Positions 33,201 to 45,930 are shown, numbered from the stretch's first letter. The stretch is DNA of 64,000 nt from Amblyornis subalaris (GCA_018881555.1 JACAXG010000107.1:1144406-1208405), one strand, 5' to 3'. Made by a program: numbers and translations. The notes: generated from the sequence alone by a model not told the origin.

Positions 33201-36200
33201 ATATGCAACACAAACAGAGCCTACAGAAGACTTCATGAAACACTTAGACCNGCACACAGTAGGTAGACAGTGTCTTAATTTCCTTTTCTGAATTTCACAC
33301 CAGACTTTCTAATTGGTCCCAGTGCAGATTAAAATACTGTTTTCCTGGAGTCCATTAAAAATTATTAAAAAGTGGAAAATACTTATATTGGACAATCTTT
33401 AATGCAATCAGTTAATAAAATAAATNCAAAAGCTGTCATTGTGATCAAGGTTGTCAGCAGTCCCTTATCTGTGTCTGGTTTCATACAGTACAGTGCCTTT
33501 GCTTTTTATCTCTGTTTTAGGATGTGGACACTGACATTAAAGCCTCTTCCAGGCTGGGTGGGCAGAGTCTGATGGAGAATCCAGTCCACTGCCTAACCCA
33601 AGACTAAGAAGTAGAACAGTATTGATTTAATATCTACAAGATAATATAAAAACCAAACAAACCAACAAACTCAACAAAACAATAAAAAACGAAAAAAAAC
33701 CTCAAACAAACTAAATATTTATGGAATTCAGTGCTTTAGGCCGATGAAAACAGTAAAACAAAGAAAGAAGTCATAATAACTTCTGTGTCATAAAATAAGA
33801 GCAACAGTTTCTATCTGAATTAGTACAGTGGGAGGAAAAACCTCTCTGTTTTGGNGGGTTTTGTCGGTTATAGAGACAGTGGTGTGATGCAAATATCTAA
33901 TGAATATATAAATCATGCTCATTTGTTGTTAGCTCTTTAANTCAATGTACACTTAACATTCAGGATGTTTATATGTAGCTTTTGCTCCAAGTGAATACAT
34001 CATAGCTGTTGGTAAGGTTTGAAAAATATCCCCCAGTATAAATGGTTAGGAAAGTGTGAAAAACCAGGAGAAATGTCTACGATGGGTTAAGAATCCTGCA
34101 GGAATTGTAGGATAGTGTTAGGGAAGACTGTTTTCANGTCTTCAAAAGGGATCTCCAGAAGATTAATCCCATCTCCATACAAGAGTTTAAATGAATTATT
34201 TTGTTGAAGTGCTTGTTGCTGTCCGTTGAATACAAAGGGAGCCCTACAGTAACAATCTCTGTAAGTTTTAAATTACTATGTTAGCACCTGAAAGCCTCAC
34301 AGTCCATGCTCTGTTGTGTTAGATGTTTTATAAAGACATCCAGGACACTGAGCACATCCTTGCTTCACCAGAGAGCTTGGAGGATGAAGCCAGAGCAACT
34401 TGTGAGAAATTCAACTTTGAAACTGAAAGCTGAAGAGTCGGTCGAGAATCTACCAAAATAATAAGTTTTCCCAAAAAAACAAGGATGCTTGAAACACACG
34501 ACAGTTTTGATAGGAAATATGCTCTCACTAAGCAAGTAGAAAAAAAAGTCACTCCAAAACTGTTGATGGGGTGCCTAAGGAGCGAATCAGAGTTGTGAAA
34601 ATTGAAGTTCAGATTCCTAATCTGAATTATGTATAGGGAAAAATTCCTTTTAACACCCTACTGGAATGCCCTATTACTGTCCTATGAGGCCTGCCTCTAT
34701 CTCTTTGAAAATCTTTACAGTCTTAGTTTAATTTTTGTCTGGAAGACATAAATTTTTGGAATCTCATAACTTCTTTTCCCCAAGCACAGCTCCCGCTNGT
34801 TGTAACCATAACTTATCAGACAGCCAACAAGGAAAAAAAANCCAAACCAGTATTAAATTCAGCTGCATCTAGACAAGAAATATGTACTGGGACTGATCCA
34901 AAAGCCACTTAAAAGCATGAAACATTTTATGGGGTTGGACTGTGCACAGATAAATTTCACATATATGCATACAGTGCTTATAGATATACAATATGCAAGC
35001 TACACCAATGTTTCCTGAATATTGAGATATATATCACTCCGACAGAACAGTTCAGAATAGAAATAATGTCTTTTTTTTTTNTNTTTAAATATCTCTGCAC
35101 ACCTAAATGCCATTCCAACAAGCAGAGATGACATGTTTATGTACAANTATTTATGAAAAGTAGATGCCATTTGTTTATGCCAATGAAAGACAGGCAGAAG
35201 TACATATATGAACAGGTATATAAATTCATTAAATTGCTTTTTATGTGCACATCCTCAAACATAAATTTGCAATTTGCCAATCCATCTTCTTCCAGACTCT
35301 CTCCAATATTGCAGCAGTGGTNAGAAATCCAGAAATCATTATCCAGCCTTCAATCAGTAGCTTACAGGCTGGGGTAACTTGCTTTATCTTAATAGTAAGA
35401 TAGTGACTGGCAAGAGCAATAACACTGAGATAAGACTGGATTCATATCGCTCCCTGTCAACATTCTTGGCACGCTACTCGTTTTTTATTCTTGAATAGAG
35501 ACCCAATCAATCCTAGCTCACAAAATTACTGGTGGCAATGCCTGGAATGTTGTAGAAGCTTTAATGATATCTCAGTTTTAGAGACATTTGGCTCTCATAA
35601 CTTTTTATAGAACAGTTTGCTAAAGGATAAGCTTATTTAATCCAGAGAAACATATTTCATGAGGTGTTCTCACATCACTGAAGACACNTGTGAAAGACAG
35701 TTTGTCTGTGCTTGGTCTTGCTGGGGTAACACATCTGCCCTCTGTGAGATTCCAGCCTGAGGGATGTTCCAAGGGGAGAGTGAAATACTGGTTAATAAGC
35801 GTTAAAGGTGGGTCTAAGTAGATGAGAACGTTTGGTTAATGTCCTTCCAGGGCCCAGATCTTGAAGGATATAAAACNTCTTCAGCAAAAGTAAACTATTG
35901 CCCAGTCTTGCAGCGTGTCAGGGCTCAACCTGAAAACCACAGCAAGTCCCCAGCTCTGGTATGTTCCCTGCCCCAGACTCTGCTGCCATNAGCTCTGGAT
36001 GTCCAGGGATGGTATTTACACCCTTGGAGAGGTCAGACAACAAGCCCAGTCTATGGGTGCTGGTTGTGAACTTCCTTCAGGTACAATGCTTTTTGGCTTT
36101 CTATTTCTGAGGAGCAGCCAGATATGGATTGCAGCCAACCTGATGGTGAATGTGCTAAGATGCCACCCATTAAAGGTGNTGGACACTTATGTGGCCAAAC

Positions 36201-37225
36201 ACAAGGAAAAGGATAATTTCACTTGTTAAATAAAACAGGGAAGAGAAATTACTTCCCTAAAATACAGCATCAAGCATATACCTCACAGTCATTAGACTTG
36301 ACTTTCTTTTTGCTAAAAAAACAGGGTACACCCAGTTCAATTCACTTCAACATCTTACACTTGTTTGGGNTGTTGGAAAGACATGCTAATAACCCATAAA
36401 AGCAAACTTCTCATACTTCTCACAAGGATTTTAGGATGGTAGACTGCCCTGGAAATTTTTAGGATGATGTTTTGTTTTATAAATTCACCTTGTATTTGGT
36501 AATNAAATTTTTTTTTTTTTTTCCTTGAAAGTAGAAAGTCTTCATGGCTCTTTGGTAGAAACCAGTATTAGTCTTCCATCATTTGAAAGGAGGGTAAAAG
36601 TATCTAGAAAAAAAAATAGATACAAGAGTATCTTCCTAATTAAACACTAAGACTGCAGTATAGAGTCTCACACCACATGGTAAATATGAAATTAGGGATC
36701 CTAGATGAAATGTCAGAAGCTTTTTCTTATGAGTTTATATCAGCAACTTGATTATCATATTGATTCTGCATATCAATGAGATAACATTCCACAGTGTTTA
36801 TTCTTCACCCAATTGCTTTCTTGAACATAATAAAATTAAATCCAATATGATATTAAATGTAAACATACAGTGATATTATATGTAAATATCCATTTAAATA
36901 TCTCTCTGCTTATTGATATTCAAATTCTCTCTGCAAGTATAACATTGCTAACTACAATAATATATTTTTCAACCTTCATCCAGGGACTGGAACTAAAAAG
37001 AGGATAATCTATTTCTATTCCTTTCCATAATAACATTGCATTATTTATGTAGAAGAAAATGAAAATAGTAAGTCTATTCTGCCTGAACTACGCTTCTTAG
37101 TTGATCCCTCCTGATTGGTCTTGGAAAGCAGAATGGAAAAAAAGAATGTGATGCACATGCCAAACTGGTGCTGGCNAGACTGAGCAGACAATTTTTACCC
37201 TGCCCTCCACAAATCAAGAGCTATA
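33201..37225. other. Gene-free stretch with low-complexity tracts
   Basis: No gene identified. A 15-base T run lies near 36508. The two overlapping plus frames at 35839-36229 each contain undetermined bases and no motif. Between 35000 and 37100 the sequence is strongly AT-rich. Confidence 0.4.
33647..33713. repeat. A-rich (CAAA)n-like low-complexity tract
   Basis: About 65 bases composed almost wholly of A and C in irregular CAAA, CCAA and AAAC units. Confidence 0.8.
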
Positions 37226-37350
37226 TTTAGACTGTAAACTCCTGACCCAGGCAACCTCTTTGTTCCGTGTTTGTACTGAGACCAACACCATGGGGTCCCG
37301 TCCTTGTCACTGCCCTCTTGTGTAACACAGTAAAACAAATAAAAACAACC
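37226..37350 (+). mobile_element. Ancient SINE/L2-type 3' tail
   Basis: TTTAGACTGTAAACTCCTGA, then CTCTTTGTTCCGTGTTTGTA, CCAACACCATGGGGTCCCGT and the end GTAACACAGTAAAACAAATAA matches the amniote SINE tail (TTTAGACTGTAAGCTC, TTTTGTTCTGTGTTTGTACAG, CACAATGGGGTCC, GTAATACAAATAA). All blocks are in order, so this is a convincing old copy lacking its head. A chance open frame (37267-37530) begins inside it. Confidence 0.68.
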
Positions 37351-37410
37351 TATTTTCTATTTTCTGGAACGGGAAGTCTTGGTGTTATGGGTTTCTTTTG
37401 TGCAGTGACA

Positions 37411-37500
37411 TTGTGTGTTCTCGGTATGTTCAACAGTGACTCAGAGAATGATCCTGTGCTGCTAAGAAACCATCATTACTGGTGCTACTTCTACCCACAG
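37411..37500 (+). other. Candidate exon (weak)
   Basis: TTTCTTTTGTGCAG and CCACAG|GTGAGA (GT at 37501) enclose about 93 bases open in one frame, including LLRNHHYWCYFYPQ. The open frame runs upstream into an old SINE tail, which favours chance. Confidence 0.1.
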
Positions 37501-37689
37501 GTGAGAGCCAGAATCCCATTTCTTTTCTGAACTGGTACGTTTATCCTGTTATTTCTTGGTGAAGTTAAGCATTTACAGTCAACACCCTATGCCAGCTCCC
37601 TACAAAACTATGTCCTTGTTGCTTCTATCATGATCTGGTTCAAATATCTACCCTGATCTTCCATTATTAAAATAAAGGTAAAAACTTCG

Positions 37690-37848
37690 TAGAATCTCAA
37701 AATGGTTTGGGTTGGAAGGGACGTTAAAGATCATCCAGCTCCAACCTTCCCTGCCATGCNCAGGGACACCTTCCACTANCCCAGGTTGCTCCAAGCCCCN
37801 TCCAACCTGGCCTTGAACACTTCCAGGGATGGGGCATGCACAACTTCA
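37690..37848 (-). mobile_element. CR1 LINE, 3'-end fragment
   Basis: TAGAATCTCAAAATGGTTTG, GGTTGGAAGGGACGTTAAAG, AGGGACACCTTCCACTA and GGCCTTGAACACTTCCAGGG give a well-preserved reverse-complement CR1 3' end. Three undetermined bases fall within 60 bases of it. Confidence 0.95.
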
Positions 37849-39487
37849 TGTTTTTAATAAAACATATATAAGCAAATAATAACTATTGCAATTACCAAAA
37901 TATTAATTTTTTCCAGGTAGTCAATAAAGCATAGATTTGACATTGTATCACTCCAGTTTAAAGTAAACAGGTCTCAGACAATTTTATNATGGTTGGAGCT
38001 TTCTTATTCAACAAAGAGAACAGAATAAGGAATATTAAAATCTCTAAAAAGTTTTCACTTAATTCATAATAACAAGTATGTAACTATTTAGCCAAAATTC
38101 TCAAAAGATCACTGGAAACTTGTACCAAATAAAACAACTTATATCCCACTCAAAAGGACTGAATCTTTCTTACTTGAATTTCTCTCTGTTTCTTTTACTT
38201 GTTGCATGGATAAGGGGAAAGCTGAATCAATCCATCAAAATTTTGCAGTTCAAAACTAAACAGAGAAGCTGTTGACCAATTTTTATTTCCATTCAGAATT
38301 GAACCCAAAGAAAGCTGATGATTTAGCAAGAACTAATCACAGAGCTGGAAGAAAAAAATGTTTCTTTTTTTTGGTGTTATTTTATGACTTCATGTAATTA
38401 CACATCTGAAATAAAAATTATGGCTGTGGACTCATGTTTGTTACTTTGCCTCCTAATACATGATATTACACTTGACTTCTCCTTTTGCAATTGTCAGTAG
38501 ATAAGAACATAATTGCTTTCTTTGTCTAATCTTGCCTTTGTGCTCCAAGCTCTTCATTTTAAATATTTTCCATGTTGTAGTGGTTGATGTGTTGTTACTT
38601 TAACAGTCCTCATGGTTTACTTTCTACTTCATAACTACTGAAAATAATTTCTTTCAAATGCTTTATTTGATTGGTTATCTCAATTAAATTCTGTGAAATT
38701 AATATATAATTTGGATATTGTTGTTAGCCCTGACACAGAGTTTTTTTTTAGCCTGAGACCAGTTTTTTCCTAGAGAACATTTTCCCTATTAGAGACACTT
38801 CTTTTGTTATAAACTGCTGCTTAAAAATACTTGACGGTTTATTTTAAGAGACACCAACCTATTTGTAAATTCATGGAAAACTATAATGAGAACTTACTTA
38901 CAGCAAATTGCCCAGCTCATATGTTATACAATACAGAAACTGTGCTATAGAGAATCATGATTCGATGTTTCAGATTGTGTAGTAAATGTTTGGTTGCTTT
39001 TTGATGCTTATCAGAAGAATTTGGGTGTCAGAGGTAAATTTATTTGCCCAACATATAATTAATAAAGTGAGTGATGTTTGTTAAACACTGGATATCTGAA
39101 ACTTAAAAAAACACCCCCAAATTATGATGCTTCCAAATAGAGCAGTTTACTTTTTTTTTTTTTTTTGCTACTTTTCTGTATAATTATGGGCAAGTCAAGA
39201 TTACCCAGCTGGAAATGTATAATCCTTGTGGGTGATGAGAATACCTCAAAAGACTGAAGGCAGCTAGAAAAAAGTACAAGTATTGCATTTTGAATCATAC
39301 AAGCTTAAAATTAAAAAAATCTCATCTTCTACATCCTAAAGTTATGATACTGTATACCTATCAAACGGAATTTATAACAAAGAATTGATCCTAAATATTT
39401 TGGCTATAAAAAAGAAGTGGAAAGGGATTTAGTTTGTGGAAAAGGACTTAGTTCATGGAAAGGTTTGACTTCACAGTTTGATTTCAG
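37849..39487. other. Gene-free AT-rich stretch
   Basis: No gene or repeat family recognised. It contains several short T runs (for example near 39152-39166). Confidence 0.4.
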
Positions 39488-39585
39488 CAAACAAAATAAC
39501 CTCACCTGATCCCTCCACTTTCTCTGAAGAAGTCCTGACTTCCCACGAAATTGTGAGCATTATTGAAGGATTGAAACTTGATAAG
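39488..39585 (+). other. Candidate exon (unproven)
   Basis: The acceptor is TTTGATTTCAG (ending 39487). The donor AAG|GTGTGG is weak. The 98 bases are open in one frame with two leading bases completing a codon and no trailing base. The peptide contains TSPDPSTFSEEVLTSHEIVS followed by a helix-like segment. Its composition looks protein-like, but I cannot assign a family and the 62-codon frame also runs past the donor. Confidence 0.2.
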
Positions 39586-42490
39586 GTGTGGGGGTTGGGG
39601 GCAGGGAGTGTTTGTCTGAGGAATATTGTGTGCTTAGAGATTCGGCTCAGGGCATCTGTGAGATGAGGATTGCTCTAGAAAACAGGCAGAAGTTTGGTCT
39701 TCAAAATATCCAGAAGTTTTGTCTTCAAATGTCAACTCTTTGGACTTGTAAAAGGTTTTGAACTTTTATTTTCTCCAATCCTGTCTCCAAAGCAGAATAA
39801 GCATATTTCCTATTTTTCGAACAGATATGAATAGACTGCAAGAACTGGCTAAACACTGATGGTTAAGACTGTCATAAAAATTAAAACTGTTTCCAACTGC
39901 TCCCTTTTCAGTTTTAGGAGTAGTGATTAAAAACGTATTGAAGTGTTTGAGATCCGATAGACACAATTTTAAAAAATGAAAACTTGTGAACATAGAAAGA
40001 CCATTGAGGTCCTTAGGAATGTACAGCTGAAAGAAAAATGTGAGTGATACATTGTGAAAAATAAAACATCATTTCATATTTCAACTTGGGAATCCAGATC
40101 ACAGTAATTTCAGCATNTTAGGAATGGTTATTGATTATTGATAATTCCTTCTGCCCCTAATGCCTCTCTGATGACATCTCTACTGGTAACTCAAGACAGC
40201 CTGAAACCAGATAGCACTGCACGGTTCATCTTCATACAAATGAAGCCTATTGCCTTCCAAAACCATCATGGCTAAACCTCAGACTACCTCAGCACAACTG
40301 TGTGCAAGAATTGTTTGGAAGAAGCGAAGTTGACAACACAAAACTGTTTCAAAGCCCTTCTGTATCTGAACTCAGGTGCTCTCATGCTCCTCCGGTCTCT
40401 GGAAGGAAATGAACTCTCGCAGGGAAAAATCCTCCCTTGCTCTCACAGTCCAGGCTCAGCTCTCCATCACTCAGTTCCTGCTGTGCAGGTACTGTTTTGC
40501 CCGGAAAATAGAGGAGTCATCTGAGAAAAGATGCTTGTGGCACCTCAGAAAAGTTGGCATCTATAGACAAATATGTTTATAGACATATGATGTCCATATG
40601 ATGTCCACACGATGCTTTTGCTTGGAACTGGACTGAAAAACCTCCCAAACAGACAAATTAAGCCAAATGCCCAGATTTGAAACCTAATACAGATATTCAT
40701 TAGGCACAGCTTAGTGACAAAAGGCACAAGTTGCACTCACTGACCTGTGGGATATAAAACACCACTGGGAAGCTCTTACACTGTGGCTTTCATCAAGGGA
40801 AACCCAGGTAGTCTAAGCAGGAGGTCAACAATATTCTATCGATGGGAAAGCTGAGGTTAGGACTTCAGCTGTGTGGTACCAACTGAAGTGGTCATTTAAA
40901 TGAAACCCTTTGCCTAGGTTTAAAAAAAAACAAAACTAAACAACACAAAGAAAATGATTCTCCCTGCGGTTCGTTGTCCTCTTTGTTCATTTTTCACCTT
41001 TCCAAGCGGTACAAAAGCATCTTGGCATTTTCAATATGATTAACACAGCCACAGAATGGGTTTGAAGTCAGAGGGTAGCTTGGCCTAAGATTGCTTTTAA
41101 AGAATAACATGGATTGTTTTAAAGTGTCAGCAATGTTGTGCATCAGGCACTAAGCTGTCCCCTATCTTCCTGTGTTTAAAGGGATTTGAGAACAGATATT
41201 TTAAGTTCAGCTGCAGAAGTCAGAGTTCACATGTACAGCAAAGTAATAACTTGTTGCAAGCTGGAAGAAGGCAAAAATTTACAGGGAGATACCATCAAAG
41301 AGATTTTACTGGATCTCAACAGATTCAGTGGCTTTAATAAGTGAGTGTAGAGCAGACATACTTGGCAGGGCTGGTTTAGGAGCGCTTTTATTTGGACTCT
41401 GTTTCTATTCTATGGTCCAGACTACAGTCAAGTATATAACTTGACTTTATGCACATTCTCACCCCATGCCAAGAACTGACCAGAGCAGCTGAGTGTTTTT
41501 CATTACAATATTTTGGGAAAGATGGTAAAGTATTTGCTATTACACAGATTTCAGAGTGAAAATCCTGCCCAGCTCTACAGAATGATTTTGGATTATGTCA
41601 TTTTTTTGCCTTCCTTGAAGTTTATGGCAGGTCTCAGACGAAAGCCCTAGAAGTGATGATTTCTGTTGTAGCATCTTCATTATAAGTAGCATTGATAACT
41701 CCACTGTAAGACTGAGCAAACACAAATAAAAACCAAGAGACAAAAAAGATGGGTGGTTTTGCACTACAGACCATACGACACCAATAAATTAATGATTTTA
41801 CATGTGATCTGTAGAACCTGCTTCACTCGCCGGTAATGAAGGTCATAGATTTGTGTTTATATTTCTAAAAACTGATTCGGTAAACATTTTATATGGAATT
41901 TCTTGGAAATTAAGAGGTATGAAATTCCACCTCATCTGAAAAAAACCCAAGAAAAACTATTTTGTTGACATTAGAGTCATTCAAGCACCCAAACGATGAA
42001 TTCGTTTGAACACTTACAAATATAATATTTCCTTTCCATTGTTTTTATTGAAATAACCTTTTGTGACTATTAATAGCTTTCATATAACATCAGTTTCAGC
42101 AGCCTGGCCTGACTCTAGACACAAAGCTAAACGTAAACTAATGAGCACTTAACTTTCCATTACATAAATGGACATTTATCAGATGACAAATTAAAACCAA
42201 TAAGACACCAAGACAAATGTGCTGTCAACAGCATTAAGATGGGTCATTTTCAGTACTCCTCTGAACTGCACATTAATAAGCATTCCCTATTGTGGTATAT
42301 TCAGGGCTTTGATATTGATTTTTCCAGCAGTCCAACACAAGTCAAAGTTCCTCCACACAGCGCGGTGTTAAGTCCCTCAAGAAATGCGGTAAATGTGAGT
42401 GTGTTTTAGAAGCCATAATGACTACAGAAGTCAAATATCTACACAAGATATTTAAGGAGAATGTACAAAATATACAGGAGGGGTTTTTTC
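39586..42490. other. Gene-free stretch
   Basis: No repeat family or coding segment recognised. Open frames at 40300-40582 overlap each other in two plus frames and are not supported. Confidence 0.4.
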
Positions 42491-42526
42491 ACATTGGGTT
42501 AATTTTTCACATTGGGTTAATTTTTA
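42491..42526. repeat. Two-copy 18-bp tandem duplication
   Basis: ACATTGGGTTAATTTTTC is repeated immediately with one difference at its last base. Confidence 0.8.
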
Positions 42527-43070
42527 GAAATGTGTCTTCGGATTATTTTTGAATAAGCTATATGCTCAGGCAGCACAGCAAATGCAAAGGTCAATCTTTG
42601 TGCTCTATTTAAAAAAATGAATAAAAGAAAGATAGTTTAAGGTAGTTTGCTTTAGTTGGCTTTACAGCTAATTGATTTAATGCACACAGTTTAACTGTTA
42701 ACTTAGGAAGTTTTCATTTTTATTTGACAAAGCCTTTAATTTCTCCAAGAGGCAAATTTCTAACAGGAGATGATCGGTTTAGTCATGCCTCTGAACAACG
42801 TTTTTACAGAATGAGAATGCAACTCCTACTGATGTTAACCCTTGCCTGAATCCTGGGAATAACATCTCAGCCCTAATGAGCAAATGCCACATGTGATAAG
42901 AAGCCTCTGATGATGAGCTGCAAAATATAAGTGACTAGGTTATAATTGAGCAATGAGAACTAGCAGAGTGAAAGACATTTGTGGAGTGGATTGTGGATGC
43001 AGTTAATGATTCTTAGTGCTCAGTGCCTGTGTTCATCATGCCATGAAGAGGCAGAGTTCACTGGCTGTCA

Positions 43071-43156
43071 GAAGCACAGGATGGAGAACNGAGAGGTGTG
43101 GGATTTCTGGTACTGACTCACTAAGTGAACATGTGAAATCACTTAACCTGTGATTA
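43071..43156 (+). mobile_element. MIR SINE remnant, 5' half
   Basis: GAAGCACAGGATGGAGAAC, then GGGATTTCTGGTACTGACTC, ACTAAGTGAACATGTGAAAT and CACTTAACCTGTG, follows the MIR order: head (AGAGCACGGGCTCTGGAG), CGAATCCTGGCTCTGCCAC, TTACTAGCTGTGTGACC, CACTTAACCTC. Substitutions are many but spacing is conserved. Confidence 0.55.
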
Positions 43157-44662
43157 ACAATGAACCTGTATGAACAGCCATTGAAATCTGGTAAATTAGT
43201 GTCATAATTTAATGCAGGGATTTACATATAAATCTACATATTTGGACTAGAAAAAGTGGAGAAAAGAAGGGTGAAATCAGCCTACGTGATACTGAGGGAT
43301 GGGGCAATTTTGCTGTGTGGATGGAACCTTGGCACACTGAGTAGATGAGACCTCAAAACACACAAGGACTGGTGTATCCATAACCAGCTACATTTGGCAG
43401 CATGAAGAATTCCCTGATAAGGTGAGCAGGTTGAACTGTGTTTTTCCTTAGAACTGGAGAGCCCTAACCCCAGGAAAACAGCATAAATTCTAATTTCTAC
43501 AAGAGGAAAAGAAATAATGCCTTTTTTAATTTTAAAGATTAAAAATACGATAATTTTAGAGTCAGAAACACAAACTGGGATTGATCTGACAAAAGGTGAG
43601 TGTCTGCCTGAGCTCATGCTTTGGAGCATTGAGAATCTGGGCTCAATGAGAGTCAGTGGAGATTAAGGGCAAGGCTTATATGATGAAATGTAGCTGTCTA
43701 AAATAGGATGAGACACTTGGATGTATTGACTGTCTCTCTCTACTAAGGGAGTTTGGAGTTACTTGGTGAAATGCTGAAACCAATTTGTCTGTGTACTTCC
43801 AGAAACCCCTGTGTGGTCGGATGAGTTCCACCCTGTGCAATACACACATCGTAAAAAAAAGCCCAATGTTTTGCATTTCTTTTGTCCTGTAGATAACCCT
43901 GGAAACATTTGCAGGAGCAGCTTGTACTTTTCAATTAGTATTTGCTGTATTCAACCTGAGATACTTCAGTGGAGCCCAATCACCAAGAGGAGGACATAAA
44001 CAGTTTTGCACATAAACCCAGTTCAGAGCATAAGTACACCCTTGAATGAGTTGCTGGAGTTTGAAACTACTCCTGGCTTTGTGCAGCTATCTGTATGAAA
44101 ATCTTCCCTGTAATTTCACTTTGACAAAAACCAAAAAAAACCCTTCTTTCTATTTGAGCTCTCATAGCGACAGATCAGTTTAATCTTAAAAATAACTGAA
44201 TGGGCATTCACAGAAAATAATTCCATCACTTGCAATGCATTTTTAAGGACTCAGGGTCTGTGTTTGACACGTGTGGATAGTGAGAAGGTTTGACCTTCTC
44301 TCTCTTAATCCTCCCATGGTAGGGAATGTAGGAAATATTTCCTGCTATCACCTCAATTCCTGTCAAACCTTAGCCTCTCCCTGGAATTAATTAAGAAAGT
44401 GTGCTTAATTAGCCCTAGCTTGATAGCATGTTTTCAGAGGAGATGCTCAGGCATCTGTTGCTGATGGTACAACGTGACACAGCAAGTACTGGGTGGCTGA
44501 GGTGCAGTGGGAGCAGTGAGCACTGCTTTACCATCAGGACTCTGTGTTTGCCATTGTAACTCACTTTACATTTTAATGGTAGCTAGTTCTTTAGCGAAAA
44601 AAATTAAAAGGAACATTAGACTGAAATCAGGATTTTTTTTTTTCAGATTTTCTTATTTGTAG
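43157..44662. other. Gene-free stretch with an inverted TAATTA pair
   Basis: No gene recognised. Isolated strong donors at about 43420 and 43596 lack matching exons. At 44388-44411 TAATTAAG and its reverse complement CTTAATTA are separated by eight bases. Confidence 0.45.
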
Positions 44663-45010
44663 AAATGTAAGAAGTTGCTGATTGATGCCTTCTGTGCTTG
44701 GTCACTCCAGAAAAAAATCTGTGAGGGTGCTGACAAGAAGAAATGTAACACATTAAAGTAAGTATTTTTTTTTTCTTTTACTTTATTTTGGAAATTTAGA
44801 CAGTCTGCCTAAGTGTTCAGTTATTTGGAAAAGGAGTCAAGTGTTTTTTTAAGGAAAACCTCATGGTAAGGAAATGCTTGTCTCTGTTTTACATTAGAGA
44901 CTAATAAAGCTCTCTGTCCTTTAACTATTCTTTAACTATTTGGTGCCTTTCTTTAAAGCAGCTGCTTGTGTCCTGCCTGTTGTGACTCACCAGACCAGCT
45001 CAATGTGCTG
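44663..45010 (+). other. Candidate two-exon coding segment, Cys-rich
   Basis: Exon-like part one is 44663-44757, with acceptor TTTTCTTATTTGTAG and perfect donor GTAAGTAT. Part two is 44962-45010, with acceptor GCCTTTCTTTAAAGCAG (alternative start 44959) and donor GTGAGTG. The 204-base interval has a branch-point-like TTTAACTATT. One frame runs through both parts with matching phase (two bases left over, one supplied). It encodes about 48 residues with eight cysteines, for example KKICEGADKKKCNT in part one and CLCPACCDSPDQ in part two. A third acceptor at 45474 would add five residues and a stop. No family is recognised. Chance remains the simplest alternative because the total open length is short. 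Confidence 0.22.
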
Positions 45011-45829
45011 GTGAGTGTTCCTGGAAAGAACTTGTAATATATCTATTTTTTAGCCAAACCAAAGGCAGTGCTAGTGGCCTTGCTAGCGATGACACTCAGT
45101 ACTGGGAGACATGAAAAACTCTTCTGAAGAGCAAACATTTACCTTTCAAATAGGCTAGACAGTAGCAGGAACCAGGTGTTTCTAAGGCTTCCCTGAGGGA
45201 AGTTTTTTGGGTGTTATGACTTTGTAGAGCATTTCCATTTCAATGGACACACTGCATCCACATCTGTGAGCAGGAGACACGTGGAAATGTCTCTGGGGAA
45301 GGCTGTGATCTCATGAAGGGATGTCTCACAGAGGATTTCTGCATCCATGCAGAGAAGGTCAAAAGCATCGAGGCTTTGCACAGCTCTGCACATTTCCAGG
45401 AATGTTTGGCATGTCCCTCTTTGCCTGTGGGGAGGCTTGGGAAAACAAATACTTTTACTTCTTCCATTGCCAGGAGAAACAAACCAACTAGACAGAGCTC
45501 ATTGAAGGTTGAAGGAAATTGGGCAGCTTTTTGCTACAATTGTGGCAGGGCACCAGTGAGGGCAAGGATTTGCTGTCATGAAGTGAGAAAGTTCCCCAGG
45601 TCCCAGGTCCTGCACTGGGCTCTCTTCAGGCTGGCAATGTTTGGGATGTGCTGCACAAGAAACTCAAAAACTCCACTGTTTGCTCCTGAAGTACCTGGTT
45701 TCAGTAGCTTTTCCCTGAACCGCTGACAAATGTTCAGAAGTTTTCCTAGAAGGGCACTTCAGTTCCTCAGTTGGCTCAGGCAGACTCTGGAATGAGTACA
45801 TGACCTCACGTTCCTCTCAGCTTTCAGGG
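45011..45829. other. Stretch with an unsupported 137-codon frame
   Basis: A plus-strand frame at 45313-45726 is open for 137 codons and includes several Cys, but no domain is recognisable and it crosses a good acceptor at 45474. A minus frame overlaps it at 45482-45240. Confidence 0.35.
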
Positions 45830-45930
45830 TTTTCTTCTCCTCTCTTCCTCCTCTCCTCTTCCTCTCTGCCCCTTTTCGCCCTCAGTGAGATGTGCCTGCT
45901 TTTTGTCATCACTGACTCTTTCTTTTTCTG
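45830..45930 (+). other. Long polypyrimidine tract with acceptor and mini-exon-like segment
   Basis: About 50 bases, nearly all C or T, end in CGCCCTCAG at 45885, an excellent acceptor. Only 45 bases later comes a donor-like CTG|GTAAGA (45931). The segment between is open in two frames. It may be a real splice site or only a simple-sequence tract. Confidence 0.25.

Noticed and set aside
45313..45726. 137-codon plus-strand frame
   Set aside because: No recognisable domain, an open frame on the other strand overlaps it, and good splice-acceptor sequence lies inside it.
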